This document shows positions 1-8,867 of a DNA stretch of 64,000 nt, piece after piece. Each line of letters opens with the position of its first letter. The stretch's first letter is position 1. Under the pieces are notes generated by a model. The model was given only the letters and a program-made list of their open reading frames with translations. It did not search any database and had not been told where the DNA came from. This stretch comes from Flavobacteriales bacterium UBA6057 (GTDB lineage: Bacteria > Bacteroidota > Bacteroidia > Flavobacteriales_G > Salibacteraceae), in contig DIYJ01000020.1 of NCBI GenBank assembly GCA_002428995.1, positions 179,063 through 243,062 of the forward strand, given 5' to 3'. A program made the translations under genes and the position numbers.

Positions 1-1
1 T

Positions 2-928
2 CGCTTTTTAGCTGAGGGCTTTAAGGTGATCGGTATGGACAATTTGATCACCGGAGACCTGAAGAATATTGACCACCTGTTCAAGGAAGGTAGGTTTGAG
101 TTTTACCGTCATGATGTAAGCACGTTTGTGCACATTCCAGGGCGGCTGGACTACATCCTTCATTTTGCCTCACCTGCAAGTCCGATCGATTATCTGAAAA
201 TTCCGATCCAGACGCTAAAGGTAGGCTCACTGGGCACGCACAATCTGCTGGGCCTGGCTCGTGCCAAGCAGGCCAGAATTCTTGTGGCCTCTACCTCGGA
301 GGTTTACGGAGACCCGATGGTTCACCCCCAGAATGAAGATTATTTTGGGAATGTAAATCCCGTTGGCCCCAGAGGTGTATACGATGAGGCGAAGCGTTTT
401 CAGGAAGCGATGGTGATGGCATACCACCGCATTCACAACCTGGAAACGAGAATCATCCGGATTTTCAACACATACGGCCCAAGGATGCGACTGAACGATG
501 GCCGTGTATTGCCAGCTTTCATCGGCCAGGCTCTGAGAGGAGAAGATCTTACCGTATTCGGAGATGGTAGCCAGACACGATCTTTCTGCTATGTAGACGA
601 CCTCATTGAAGGAATCTTCAGACTCCTCATGAGTGACTATGTATACCCTATGAACATTGGGAACCCGGATGAAATCACCATCGGAGAGTTTGCCAAGGAA
701 ATCGTTCAGCTGACCGGAACTGATCAAAAAATCGTTTACAAAGATCTGCCGGAGGGCGATCCTATGAAGCGTCAGCCAGACATTGGCAGAGCACAAGAAC
801 TTCTGGGCTGGGAGCCTAAAGTGCACCGCAGCGAAGGCTTAAAGATTACCTACGACTACTTTAGAAGCTTGTCCAATGATGAGCTGTACAAAAAGGAACA
901 CAAGAATTTTGACGCCTACTTTAGATAG
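2..928 (+). CDS. UDP-glucuronate decarboxylase (UDP-xylose synthase), 5' end outside window
   Basis: Short-chain dehydrogenase/reductase-type nucleotide-sugar enzyme of the UXS type, which converts UDP-glucuronate to UDP-xylose in the cytoplasm. The frame is open from base 2, and its first residues (RFLAEGFKVIGMDN) continue a Rossmann fold whose glycine motif must lie upstream. The GTG at 26 is therefore internal and not the start. Visible are the STSEVYGDP segment typical of UXS, the catalytic YxxxK (YDEAK, bases 380-394), IFNTYGPRM, and SFCYVDDLIEG. The 308 residues present are close to the full family length of about 310-320, so only a few residues are missing. It begins a run of polysaccharide precursor genes, and the next gene starts 3 bases after its stop. 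A related epimerase specificity cannot be excluded. Confidence 0.9.
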   Translation, partial: RFLAEGFKVIGMDNLITGDLKNIDHLFKEGRFEFYRHDVSTFVHIPGRLDYILHFASPASPIDYLKIPIQTLKVGSLGTHNLLGLARAKQARILVASTSEVYGDPMVHPQNEDYFGNVNPVGPRGVYDEAKRFQEAMVMAYHRIHNLETRIIRIFNTYGPRMRLNDGRVLPAFIGQALRGEDLTVFGDGSQTRSFCYVDDLIEGIFRLLMSDYVYPMNIGNPDEITIGEFAKEIVQLTGTDQKIVYKDLPEGDPMKRQPDIGRAQELLGWEPKVHRSEGLKITYDYFRSLSNDELYKKEHKNFDAYFR

Positions 929-931
929 AAC

Positions 932-1513
932 ATGAACTATTTCGCACACGAAACGGCCGTAGTAGATGAGGGTTGCGAGATTGGTGATGGCACCAAAATC
1001 TGGCACTTTACCCATGTGATGCCTAATTGTAAAATTGGCGAACGGTGCAACATTGGACAGAACTGTGTGATCTCCCCGGATGTGATTCTGGGTGAAAATG
1101 TGAAGATCCAAAACAACGTTTCCATCTATACCGGGGTGATCTGCGAAGATGATGTGTTCCTCGGGCCGAGCATGGTGTTTACAAACGTTACAAACCCACG
1201 AAGCGGGGTGAACAGACGTGGACAATACGAGCGCACACTGGTAAAGAAAGGTGCCAGCATTGGAGCAAATGCCACGATTGTTTGTGGACACGACATCGGT
1301 CGATATGCCTTTATTGGTGCAGGTACGGTGATCACAAAAGAGGTTCCAGATTACGCACTGTTTGTAGGTAATCCCGGACGCCAGATCGGTTGGATGAGTG
1401 AATATGGCCACCGCCTCCACTTTGATGAAACAGGCAGAGCGGAGTGCGAAGAATCAAAAGAGACATACCTGCTGCAAGACGGCAGAGTAACCAAAATAGA
1501 ACCAGAACTATGA
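932..1513 (+). CDS. Hexapeptide-repeat (LbH) acyltransferase, WbpD/WlbB-like
   Basis: A 193-residue left-handed beta-helix transferase. The hexapeptide repeats run through most of the chain (for example IGDGTKIW, IGERCNIGQN, IGANATIVCG, IGAGTVIT) and end in the VPDYALFVGNPGRQIG turn common to sugar N-acetyltransferases. By family it most resembles the enzymes that acetylate UDP-2-acetamido-3-amino-2,3-dideoxy-glucuronate (WbpD/WlbB), using acetyl-CoA in the cytoplasm. The operon supports a role in making an amino-sugar acid for surface polysaccharide. The exact acceptor is inferred from similarity only. The stop codon overlaps the next start as ATGA. Confidence 0.85.
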   Translation: MNYFAHETAVVDEGCEIGDGTKIWHFTHVMPNCKIGERCNIGQNCVISPDVILGENVKIQNNVSIYTGVICEDDVFLGPSMVFTNVTNPRSGVNRRGQYERTLVKKGASIGANATIVCGHDIGRYAFIGAGTVITKEVPDYALFVGNPGRQIGWMSEYGHRLHFDETGRAECEESKETYLLQDGRVTKIEPEL

Positions 1514-2811
1514 GTAATTTATACGATAGAATCATTGCAAAGGAGGCCAAGGTTGGTGTGATTGGCCTTGGTTATGTTGGGCTCCCTATTGCCCTCGCAT
1601 TTGCAAAAAGCATAAGCGTTGTTGGCTTCGACATCAACGAAGAGCGCGTTGAAATGATGCGTCAGGGTCAAGACCCAAGCAACGAGCTGGAGGGCAGCGA
1701 CTTCGAGAACAGTGACATCGAATTCACTGCTGACATCAATGATTTGAAAGATGTAGAATTCTTCATCGTTGCTGTTCCAACTCCCATTGATGAACACAAC
1801 AAACCCGACCTCTCACCTCTTCTTGGTGCTTCCAAGGGTGTGGGCAAGGTATTGAAGAAGGGGGACTATGTGGTGTTTGAATCCACGGTATACCCAGGCT
1901 GTACTGAAGATGATTGTGTTCCTATTCTCGAAGGAGAATCAGGATTGAAGTTCGTAGAGGACTTTAAAGTTGGATACTCACCTGAGCGTATCAACCCAGG
2001 TGACAAGGAACACACCATCACTAAGATTCTGAAGGTGGTAAGCGGATGCGATGACGAGTCGCTGGATGTCATTTCCAAGGTGTATGAGATCATCGTGGAG
2101 CCAGGTGTTCACAAGGCATCGTCTATCAAAGTAGCGGAAGCTGCCAAGATCATCGAAAACACACAGCGTGATGTGAACATCGCCCTGATGAACGAACTCT
2201 CGATTATCTTCAACCGTATTGGCATCAACACGTTTGAAGTGCTGGAAGCTGCCGGCACCAAGTGGAACTTCCTCCGGTTTTCTCCAGGACTTGTAGGTGG
2301 TCACTGCATTGGTGTAGATCCATACTACCTTACCTACAAGGCAGAAGAATTGGGCTATCACGCGAGGATCATTAATTCAGGTCGCTACGTGAACGACTCT
2401 ATGGGTTACTACATCGCGAAGCAAACGGTGAAGAAGATTCTTCAGACCGGAAAGAACATTGCCGGATCGAAAGTGCTCGTGATGGGTGCAACGTTCAAAG
2501 AAAATGTGAGCGATATCCGCAACTCCAAGGTGGCGGACGTAGTGAAAGAACTCCGTTCATTTATGGTGGATGTAGAAGTGGTAGATCCATTTGTGGATCC
2601 TGCCGAGCTCAAGCATGAGTACAACATCGATCTCACAGAGAAGCCTGGAGATTACTACGATGCCATCATCGTTGCGGTGAATCACGAGCCATACGTCAAG
2701 ATGACTGAAGGTGACTTCAAGGGCATGCTCAGCGATGAAAACGGAATCATTGTAGATGTCAAAGGCATCTACCGTGGCAAATTTGAAAACACCCGCTATT
2801 GGAGCTTGTAG
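1510..2811 (+). CDS. Nucleotide-sugar dehydrogenase (UDP-N-acetyl-hexosamine 6-dehydrogenase type, TviB/WbpO-like)
   Basis: A 433-residue UDP-glucose/GDP-mannose dehydrogenase family enzyme that oxidises a UDP-sugar C6 alcohol to a uronic acid with two NAD+. The N-terminal NAD domain shows VIGLGYVGLP (residues 17-26), the middle domain YSPERINPGD, and the active-site cysteine sits in GGHCIGVDPYYL (Cys266). The C-terminal domain has the GATFKENVSDIRNSK substrate motif. The SPERINPGD and FKENVSDIRNS motifs are typical of the TviB/WbpO group acting on UDP-GalNAc or UDP-GlcNAc. The start at 1510 is chosen because it forms an ATGA overlap with the upstream stop; an earlier ATG at 1444 would run 70 bases into that gene. 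Confidence 0.88.
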   Translation: MSNLYDRIIAKEAKVGVIGLGYVGLPIALAFAKSISVVGFDINEERVEMMRQGQDPSNELEGSDFENSDIEFTADINDLKDVEFFIVAVPTPIDEHNKPDLSPLLGASKGVGKVLKKGDYVVFESTVYPGCTEDDCVPILEGESGLKFVEDFKVGYSPERINPGDKEHTITKILKVVSGCDDESLDVISKVYEIIVEPGVHKASSIKVAEAAKIIENTQRDVNIALMNELSIIFNRIGINTFEVLEAAGTKWNFLRFSPGLVGGHCIGVDPYYLTYKAEELGYHARIINSGRYVNDSMGYYIAKQTVKKILQTGKNIAGSKVLVMGATFKENVSDIRNSKVADVVKELRSFMVDVEVVDPFVDPAELKHEYNIDLTEKPGDYYDAIIVAVNHEPYVKMTEGDFKGMLSDENGIIVDVKGIYRGKFENTRYWSL

Positions 2812-2839
2812 TTCCGCAGAATAGCCAAAACAGGTACTC

Positions 2840-3898
2840 ATGAATTTCAAGCGAAGGATACTCGTAACAGGCGGAGCTGGTTTTATCGGTTCTCATGTGG
2901 TGCGTAGAATGGTTCAGCGTCATCCGGACTTCCTGATCGTCAACTTCGATGTGTTGACCTACGCAGGAAACCTGGAAAATCTTGTTGACATCGAAAAGGA
3001 AGCGAACTACGCTTTCTTCCGTGGAGACATTTGCGAGCCTTCAGACATCGAAAAAGCGTTTGCTGAGCATCAGATTACGGATATCATTCATTTGGCCGCA
3101 GAATCGCACGTAGATCGCTCCATTTTGGATCCACTTGCCTTTGTTCGAACCAATGTAATGGGTACAGCCAATTTGTTGCACGCAGCACGTTCGAACTGGA
3201 AAGACGATCAGGAGCACCGATTCTACCATGTATCTACCGATGAGGTTTATGGTTCACTTGGGCATGAAGGCTTCTTTACAGAGGAAACCCCGTACGACCC
3301 TCGCAGTCCTTATTCCGCTTCCAAAGCAAGTTCGGATCACTTGGTGCGTTCGTTTCACCACACGTTTGGCCTTCCCGTGGTCATTTCGAATTGCTCCAAC
3401 AACTACGGCCCGAATCAATTCCCTGAGAAGTTGATTCCTCTGTTCATAAGCAACATTGTGGAGTCAAAACCACTGCCAGTGTATGGAAAGGGTGAAAACG
3501 TTCGGGATTGGCTTTATGTAGAAGACCATGCCGAGGCCATTGAGGTGATTTTCCTAAATGGAACCGTAGGAGAGACCTACAACATTGGAGGCAACAACGA
3601 GTGGAGCAATATCTCATTGATCCAGGAGCTTTGCTCGCAAATGGATCAGCGCCTCTCAAGAGAAGCTGGCGAAAGTGCGAAGCTTATAAGCTATGTGACC
3701 GATCGTGCCGGGCATGATTTCCGCTATGCCATTGATTGTTCTAAGCTCGAGCGAACCCTAGGCTGGAAGCCAAGCATGGACTTTGAAACAGGTCTGGCTT
3801 CAACCATTGACTGGTACTTATCGAACCCTACGTGGATTGAGAACGTTAAATCAGGCAGTTACCAGCAGTATTACTCCGAACAGTACGGGAATCGATAA
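2840..3898 (+). CDS. rfbB: dTDP-glucose 4,6-dehydratase
   Basis: A 352-residue RmlB/RfbB enzyme that turns dTDP-glucose into dTDP-4-keto-6-deoxyglucose, the branch point to dTDP-rhamnose and other deoxysugars. It has GGAGFIGS (residues 11-18) for NAD binding, the family-diagnostic STDEVYG (132-138), the catalytic YSASK (158-162) and NNYGPNQFPEKLIP. Length is normal for the family. It is the last gene of the sugar operon and is followed by a strong hairpin at 3952-3983. rmlA, rmlC and rmlD are not in the window, so whether the product becomes rhamnose is unknown. Confidence 0.95.
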   Translation: MNFKRRILVTGGAGFIGSHVVRRMVQRHPDFLIVNFDVLTYAGNLENLVDIEKEANYAFFRGDICEPSDIEKAFAEHQITDIIHLAAESHVDRSILDPLAFVRTNVMGTANLLHAARSNWKDDQEHRFYHVSTDEVYGSLGHEGFFTEETPYDPRSPYSASKASSDHLVRSFHHTFGLPVVISNCSNNYGPNQFPEKLIPLFISNIVESKPLPVYGKGENVRDWLYVEDHAEAIEVIFLNGTVGETYNIGGNNEWSNISLIQELCSQMDQRLSREAGESAKLISYVTDRAGHDFRYAIDCSKLERTLGWKPSMDFETGLASTIDWYLSNPTWIENVKSGSYQQYYSEQYGNR

Positions 3899-3951
3899 GC
3901 TGTTTCCCTTCTCTGAAAAATAGATCCGCTGAAAGCCGGAGACTGAGACAT

Positions 3952-3983
3952 AAAAAAAGCCCCTTCAATTGAAGGGGCTTTTT
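3952..3983. terminator. Bidirectional rho-independent terminator between rfbB and gldN
   Basis: A perfect 8-bp stem with 4-base loop (GCCCCTTC AATT GAAGGGGC, 3959-3978) is flanked by seven A on the left and five T on the right. It can stop both the rightward sugar operon and the leftward gldN transcript, which converge here. Confidence 0.9.
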
Positions 3984-4005
3984 CATTATCAGTTATTTCA
4001 AAAGC

Positions 4006-4863
4006 TTAGAAGCTCCAGAGATCATGTTCCATATTGAAGATATTCTCTTTCAATTCCTCCGCTTCCAAGAGCGCGTCTAAACCGTTCTTGTATTGATCAA
4101 TTCTACGGTTGTAAACGTTGGACATCTTTACAATACGACTACCGAACTGGCGCTTCCAGATGATGTCTTCGTATGTACGTCTCTCAACGTCATTCCAGCG
4201 GTTAAATACCTCTGACTTCACGAACACGTAGCGAGCCTCGGGATAGTAGATCCAGAACAGTCTCTGAAGTCCACGGAACTCCCCGGTCAATTCATCCTTC
4301 TTAGCCATGAGTGGGCAAATTCCGATCACTCTCACCTCCATTACGGAGCGCTGGCGATCGAAGAACCACTCTTCCTTGATCTCATACCACTTGATCTCGT
4401 TAGACTTGACCTCGATCGGTACGATCACTTCCACCATTTCACCGGTTTCCAGATCCTCAGTGTAGCTCGTATCCTTTCTGAAAAGCAGATTGCGCACTTC
4501 ATCCGTGGTCATTCTCTTGGTGAACATATCGTCATCACCAAGCGGTCCTGGATCGTAGGCAGTCAATGTACCATCATCAAGGATGGCGTCCTTCATGACA
4601 TCAAAGAGCGACTTCCTTCCCTGTACCGGCTTTTCTGGGTAGTACATGGGGTGGTTGATCTTCTCTCGAAGGTCAACGCGTCTCCACACCCTTCTGAGCC
4701 ACATAACATCTGCCTCACGAAGTGGAGAGTAAGGAATTACTCTACGCTCCAGCGTATGCTCTGGTTGATAGATACCATCCAGTACGTCCTGTGCAGACAC
4801 ACTGCCTGGGAGCATCATTGCTCCGATGGAAGCCACTAGGAAAAGAAAGACGACTCTTCTCAT
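4006..4863 (-). CDS. gldN: Gliding motility / type IX secretion protein GldN (PorN)
   Basis: A 285-residue periplasmic protein of the GldN/PorN family, which with GldK forms a ring-shaped subcomplex of the type IX secretion machinery under the outer membrane. A signal peptide is clear (MRRVV, hydrophobic core, cut near VSAQD). After it comes the family-typical start with YQPEHTLERRVIPYSPLREADVMW and the later WIYYPEARYVFVKSEVFN. Its position as last gene of the porP-gldK-gldL-gldM-gldN order confirms the name. gldM starts 10 bases upstream, so the two are co-transcribed. Transcription ends at the hairpin at 3952-3983. Confidence 0.93.
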   Translation of the reverse strand: MRRVVFLFLVASIGAMMLPGSVSAQDVLDGIYQPEHTLERRVIPYSPLREADVMWLRRVWRRVDLREKINHPMYYPEKPVQGRKSLFDVMKDAILDDGTLTAYDPGPLGDDDMFTKRMTTDEVRNLLFRKDTSYTEDLETGEMVEVIVPIEVKSNEIKWYEIKEEWFFDRQRSVMEVRVIGICPLMAKKDELTGEFRGLQRLFWIYYPEARYVFVKSEVFNRWNDVERRTYEDIIWKRQFGSRIVKMSNVYNRRIDQYKNGLDALLEAEELKENIFNMEHDLWSF

Positions 4864-4873
4864 GGTTTATAAT

Positions 4874-6514
4874 TTAGATGACCTTAAGCGCCACAGTACC
4901 CAAGTCACGGATGGATCCATCAGGACCCTTTGCCTTGATCTTTTCGATGTAGAGCTTTTGCCCTGATTTAAGCTCGCGAATGATTGTTTTGGCATCTCCA
5001 CTCAAGGCTGGACCTCTACATGGAGCTTCCACAACGTTTCCTCTAACTGTTGCAGAGATGGTGTAGCTTACAATGTTGAACTTGAGGTCGAACTCAAAGT
5101 TCTCCATCTTGGCGATCACACCCTGAGCAGCGAGAAGGTTCTTAGTAGGAATGTTGTCAGAACCAGTCTTACCACCAAAGTATGGCTTTGGATCCGGAAC
5201 ATTCTTCACACGGAATTCCTTCTTACCGAAGTTCTGCTTCTTACCGTTGATTTCAGCACTTACAGTTACTACACACTTAGGTTGTCTGCCTGGCTTCAAC
5301 TTGAAGTTACCTCCACTACCTGACTTGCTCTCCAAGTTGGAAACGCTTACCTCCAACTGATCAGTAGGCACACCAGGAACAGAAACCTCTACTGGGTTTT
5401 CAAGTCCACGATAGAACACGTTCATCGCTGTAGGAGAAACTACCAAGGTTGGTTTAGCTACGGTATAGGTCTGCTTAGGTACGTTGTAAGAAGCCCAAGA
5501 GCCATCAGGAGCTTTGATCTGAATCACACCGCCCCACTCCTGAATACCTTCCGTAGAAGCAGGAACGGCATAGCGAGCCATACCATCACTGAGGGTCACA
5601 TTGGTAGAATCGAGATTATCAAAGTTCTCGTATACAGGCTGACCTTCCTCATCGAACTCCTTCGCAATTCTCATGCGAGGATCCTGAGTAGTACTAAAAG
5701 CCGCAACCAATACATCGGCCTTGAAGCTATCACCCTGAATCACATAATTGGATTGTGGGATCACCTTCGCGGCAAGCGTATCGAATTTGAAGTCATCTGC
5801 GCTGATATTTCTATAAAGCGCCTTGATGATATCAGCTTCTGCGTTGCGAATGTCCGACTGAATCTTGGAAAGGGCGGTGATTACAGCTGCAAGTGGAACA
5901 TGGTAGAACATACCTGTTTCCCAGCTTTCATTCACACCGTTGACCATTCCAAAATCGGGAGTCTCAAGACCAAGCTGAAGAGCTTCTCGCTCAGCGGGAT
6001 CGTCAAAGAGATAGAGCAAGGATTCTTGAAAGGTGTTGATCTTACCCTTCAGTTCCTTTGCAGTATTCTCACCATCTTTAGGATTGGCTGGAGAATCTCC
6101 AATCAACACCAAAGTGGGGATGTCATAGTTATCCTTCGAACCAACATTCTTCAGATCAAAGAGCGAGTCTGCCGGAACTTCTTCTACATTTTGAAAACCG
6201 CTTGTCCTGGCTACCAGGTACTTCTTAAGGTCTTCAATGTGCAGGTAGAGTTCATCAGCATATCCTTTTGCGTCAAAAGCCTTGTCGTAAAACTTCTTGA
6301 CCTTCTCAGGATCGTTTGCCTTAGCCTTTTCGAAAAGGTTATAGGTAAACTCGTTCTTGCTCATGAAGTTTGCGTTTGTCACTTCAATACCATCATTGAT
6401 GATGACAAATGCATCGAGGATGTCCTTAGATACGTTCATGGCGAGAAGAGCGGTGAGTACCAGGTACATCATACCGATCATCTTCTGCCTCGGGGTTTCT
6501 TTACCTCCTGCCAT
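4874..6514 (-). CDS. gldM: Gliding motility / type IX secretion motor protein GldM (PorM)
   Basis: A 546-residue inner-membrane protein with one N-terminal transmembrane segment and a large periplasmic part. With GldL it forms the proton-driven motor of type IX secretion and gliding. The start MAGGKETPRQKMIGMMYLVL and the following LLAMNVSKDILDAF are the family hallmark. The C-terminal periplasmic domains carry PTLVVSPTAMNVFYRGLENPV and GGKTGSDNIPTKNLLAAQG. It is followed by gldN and preceded by gldL (51-base gap). The opposite strand is open for about 290 codons here (5753-6646), a by-product of codon bias and not a gene. Confidence 0.95.
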   Translation of the reverse strand: MAGGKETPRQKMIGMMYLVLTALLAMNVSKDILDAFVIINDGIEVTNANFMSKNEFTYNLFEKAKANDPEKVKKFYDKAFDAKGYADELYLHIEDLKKYLVARTSGFQNVEEVPADSLFDLKNVGSKDNYDIPTLVLIGDSPANPKDGENTAKELKGKINTFQESLLYLFDDPAEREALQLGLETPDFGMVNGVNESWETGMFYHVPLAAVITALSKIQSDIRNAEADIIKALYRNISADDFKFDTLAAKVIPQSNYVIQGDSFKADVLVAAFSTTQDPRMRIAKEFDEEGQPVYENFDNLDSTNVTLSDGMARYAVPASTEGIQEWGGVIQIKAPDGSWASYNVPKQTYTVAKPTLVVSPTAMNVFYRGLENPVEVSVPGVPTDQLEVSVSNLESKSGSGGNFKLKPGRQPKCVVTVSAEINGKKQNFGKKEFRVKNVPDPKPYFGGKTGSDNIPTKNLLAAQGVIAKMENFEFDLKFNIVSYTISATVRGNVVEAPCRGPALSGDAKTIIRELKSGQKLYIEKIKAKGPDGSIRDLGTVALKVI

Positions 6515-6565
6515 TTGTTAATCTACTTCTTTTCGTTTACTACTGATTATTCGAAATACTTCAGC

Positions 6566-7420
6566 TTACTGCTGACCTCCACCGCCAACATTCATGGCAG
6601 CGAGCATGTTTCCATAAACACGGTTCAGAGAAGCGAGATTCGTTGACAACTCAGCAATATTCTCCTTGTAGCTCTTCGTATCGTTGATAGAATCGTTGAG
6701 ATTGGTCATCAGCTCAGCCATTCCACCGTAGAGGTTCTTGGTAGTCTCCAATTGCTCACGGCTGCTTTGAAGCTGAAGGTCATATACAGAGCTCAGCTCA
6801 GACAGGCGTGAAGAAACACTCTTCAAACCTTCTGCATAAGCTTCTCCATCTTCAGAGCTAATGCTCAAGCTAGAAAGGCTCTGAGATGCCTTTGTATAGT
6901 TTTCGTTCAATTCGTTCACGTTTGTGGCAGCGTTGCGCACACTGTCAACGTATTCGTTTGTTGCAACAGAAGCATCCGAGATGTCTGAAAGCTTTGTAGC
7001 GTTATCGGAGAGAGTGCGAAGTCCAGTTCCTAAACTTTCAATCAATTCAGGACCGATTTTCGCTTCTTCCAACATATGATCGAGTTGCTCAGTGATTGGC
7101 AATTCTTCGTCAGAACTGCTCGCCACGTGCTCCTCTACCATCATATCTTCTTCAGCCTCTTCGGCTTCAGCATGCTCGGCTAATTCTGGGTATACCAACT
7201 CCCACTTTGGTTCGTCATGCAATGGTTCAAATGCAGAAAAGAAAAAGATGATAGCCTCTGTTGAAAGACCCACAATCAGCAGAAGACCAGCGAATGGCCA
7301 GTGCTGAATCTTAAACATCGCTCCTACAATCACAACCGCTGCTCCGATACCGTAGAGCTTCGCCATAAACTTCTTCCAACTCTTGCTGCCTGGCCTAAAA
7401 CCTTTTACTTCTTTTGACAT
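6566..7420 (-). CDS. gldL: Gliding motility / type IX secretion motor protein GldL (PorL)
   Basis: A 284-residue inner-membrane protein. It has two closely spaced N-terminal transmembrane helices (about residues 24-40 and 45-63, with the conserved KIQHWPFAGLLLIVGLSTEA between and in the second) and a long cytoplasmic tail rich in Glu, Ser and coiled-coil-like repeats. GldL is the membrane partner of GldM in the type IX motor; in the known motor a buried acidic residue of helix 2 is needed for proton use, here the Glu of LSTEA. The tail ends in MLAAMNVGGGGQQ. It lies between gldK (57-base gap) and gldM. Confidence 0.94.
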   Translation of the reverse strand: MSKEVKGFRPGSKSWKKFMAKLYGIGAAVVIVGAMFKIQHWPFAGLLLIVGLSTEAIIFFFSAFEPLHDEPKWELVYPELAEHAEAEEAEEDMMVEEHVASSSDEELPITEQLDHMLEEAKIGPELIESLGTGLRTLSDNATKLSDISDASVATNEYVDSVRNAATNVNELNENYTKASQSLSSLSISSEDGEAYAEGLKSVSSRLSELSSVYDLQLQSSREQLETTKNLYGGMAELMTNLNDSINDTKSYKENIAELSTNLASLNRVYGNMLAAMNVGGGGQQ

Positions 7421-7477
7421 AGTTAATTAACGTTAGGGTTAAATCTGAAATTGAATTAGTGAAGATCGAGCCTGAGA

Positions 7478-8800
7478 CTAAATGTCATCGCCCTTAGCAC
7501 GACCAAGGAAAGACATTACCGAACGGAACCCAATGTAGCATTTGGCAGTGTCTTGGTATTCGTAAGTACGGGTTCCTGTCTGCAGGTAGTACCCGATATC
7601 CTTCCAGCTACCACCACGAATTACTTTTCGCTTCAGCACGGGAGGATCATCATCTTTTGCCTCATAAGAGTAGTCCATGTTCAGGTCATGAGCAAAGTCG
7701 TAAGCGCTTTCATCAAAAGCGTTGCTTGTCCACTCAGAAGCATTACCTGACATGCAGTAGAGGCCATAATCGTTTGGTGAGTAAGAATTCACTGGAACAG
7801 TATGGAAACCACCATCATCCACATAGTTACCTCTCAAAGGCTTAAAGTTGGCCAGGAAGCAACCGCGTGTATTTCTGATGTAAGGACCGCCCCATGGATA
7901 AGGCGATAAATCCAGCCCTCCGCGAGCAGCGTATTCCCACTCAGACTCCGTAGGCAGTCTGAAATCCTGGACTCGAACTCCTCCGAGACTAGTCAGGTAG
8001 TTGTTCAACAATTCCGTTCTCCAGATACAGAATGCGCGAGCCTGCTTCCAGGTTACGCCAACCACTGGATAATCGTCATAGGCAGGATGACTGAAATACA
8101 TCTGAGTCATCGGCTCATTGAACGAGTATGTGAAATCGTGCACCCAGCAAAGTGTATCTGGATAAACATTGATCACATCACGCTTGATGAAGATCGAACG
8201 GTCTGTCATACCTCGTTGACGCAGAGGAGCCCCAGGGCCGCCTTTTCGAGCCGCATCGCGGTAGTCAATCCAGAAGTACTCATAATCGAGCTTTCGAACA
8301 TCAATCTCTCTTCTACCTCTGAATCTCTCGAATTCAGGATAGTACATCACTTCCAAAGCTTCCCTTTGATCAGGTTCATCCCAACGGATGCGAGGCTCCC
8401 AGTTGATGTGAGGTGGATCAATGTCTTCATCGTAATAGTTGATGGAGATCAAATACTCCTCATCTACTTCCTCACCGAGAATTCTTCTTGCGATAGAATC
8501 TCTAACCCAGTATACGAACTGACGATACTCGTTATTGGTGATTTCCGTCTCGTCCATATAGAAAGCCTGCACAGAAACAGTCTTCGAACGAGTGGTGGAA
8601 GCATAAGGAACATCCTGATCGCTAGGTCCCATGTTATAGGAACCCATTGGTAGGTAAAGCATTCCGTAAGGATCGGGCTGATACCAAGCTACGCGTCCTT
8701 GAACGCCAATGAGCTGGCCATTACCGGAATTCCCACAACTACTCAGAAGTGCAGCCATGGCAACCAATAATGGAGCCGAGAACTTGAGCATTGTTTTCAT
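7478..8800 (-). CDS. gldK: Type IX secretion lipoprotein GldK (PorK)
   Basis: A 440-residue outer-membrane-associated lipoprotein that builds the GldK-GldN ring. The signal peptide ends in a lipobox (ALLSSC, Cys22). The rest is the formylglycine-generating-enzyme-like fold of the family, with YLPMGSYNMGPSDQD, EITNNEYRQFVYWV, the VGVTWKQARAFCIWR core, RLPTESEWEYAARGG, and MSGNASEWTSNAF near the C-terminus. The start at 8800 is chosen because it begins a standard lipoprotein signal and is preceded by GGGAGGAAATC, an unusually good Shine-Dalgarno for this genome. An in-frame ATG at 8848 would add 16 residues before the signal and is unlikely. Expected to lack catalytic activity, as in the family. 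Confidence 0.94.
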   Translation of the reverse strand: MKTMLKFSAPLLVAMAALLSSCGNSGNGQLIGVQGRVAWYQPDPYGMLYLPMGSYNMGPSDQDVPYASTTRSKTVSVQAFYMDETEITNNEYRQFVYWVRDSIARRILGEEVDEEYLISINYYDEDIDPPHINWEPRIRWDEPDQREALEVMYYPEFERFRGRREIDVRKLDYEYFWIDYRDAARKGGPGAPLRQRGMTDRSIFIKRDVINVYPDTLCWVHDFTYSFNEPMTQMYFSHPAYDDYPVVGVTWKQARAFCIWRTELLNNYLTSLGGVRVQDFRLPTESEWEYAARGGLDLSPYPWGGPYIRNTRGCFLANFKPLRGNYVDDGGFHTVPVNSYSPNDYGLYCMSGNASEWTSNAFDESAYDFAHDLNMDYSYEAKDDDPPVLKRKVIRGGSWKDIGYYLQTGTRTYEYQDTAKCYIGFRSVMSFLGRAKGDDI

Positions 8801-8867
8801 GATTTCCTCCCTTTTATAATTGATAGGTTGTTTCAATTTTCTTAGCAAAAGTCACGAAAATACCAAA

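Noticed and set aside
26..928. GTG at 26 as the true start of the UDP-glucuronate decarboxylase.
   Set aside because: The frame is open to the window edge and the residues before it continue the Rossmann fold, so the start is outside the window.
5753..6646. Open frame of 297 codons on the plus strand opposite gldM and the gldM-gldL junction.
   Set aside because: It lies wholly across conserved minus-strand gldM/gldL sequence, has no family motif and a composition expected of an antisense shadow.
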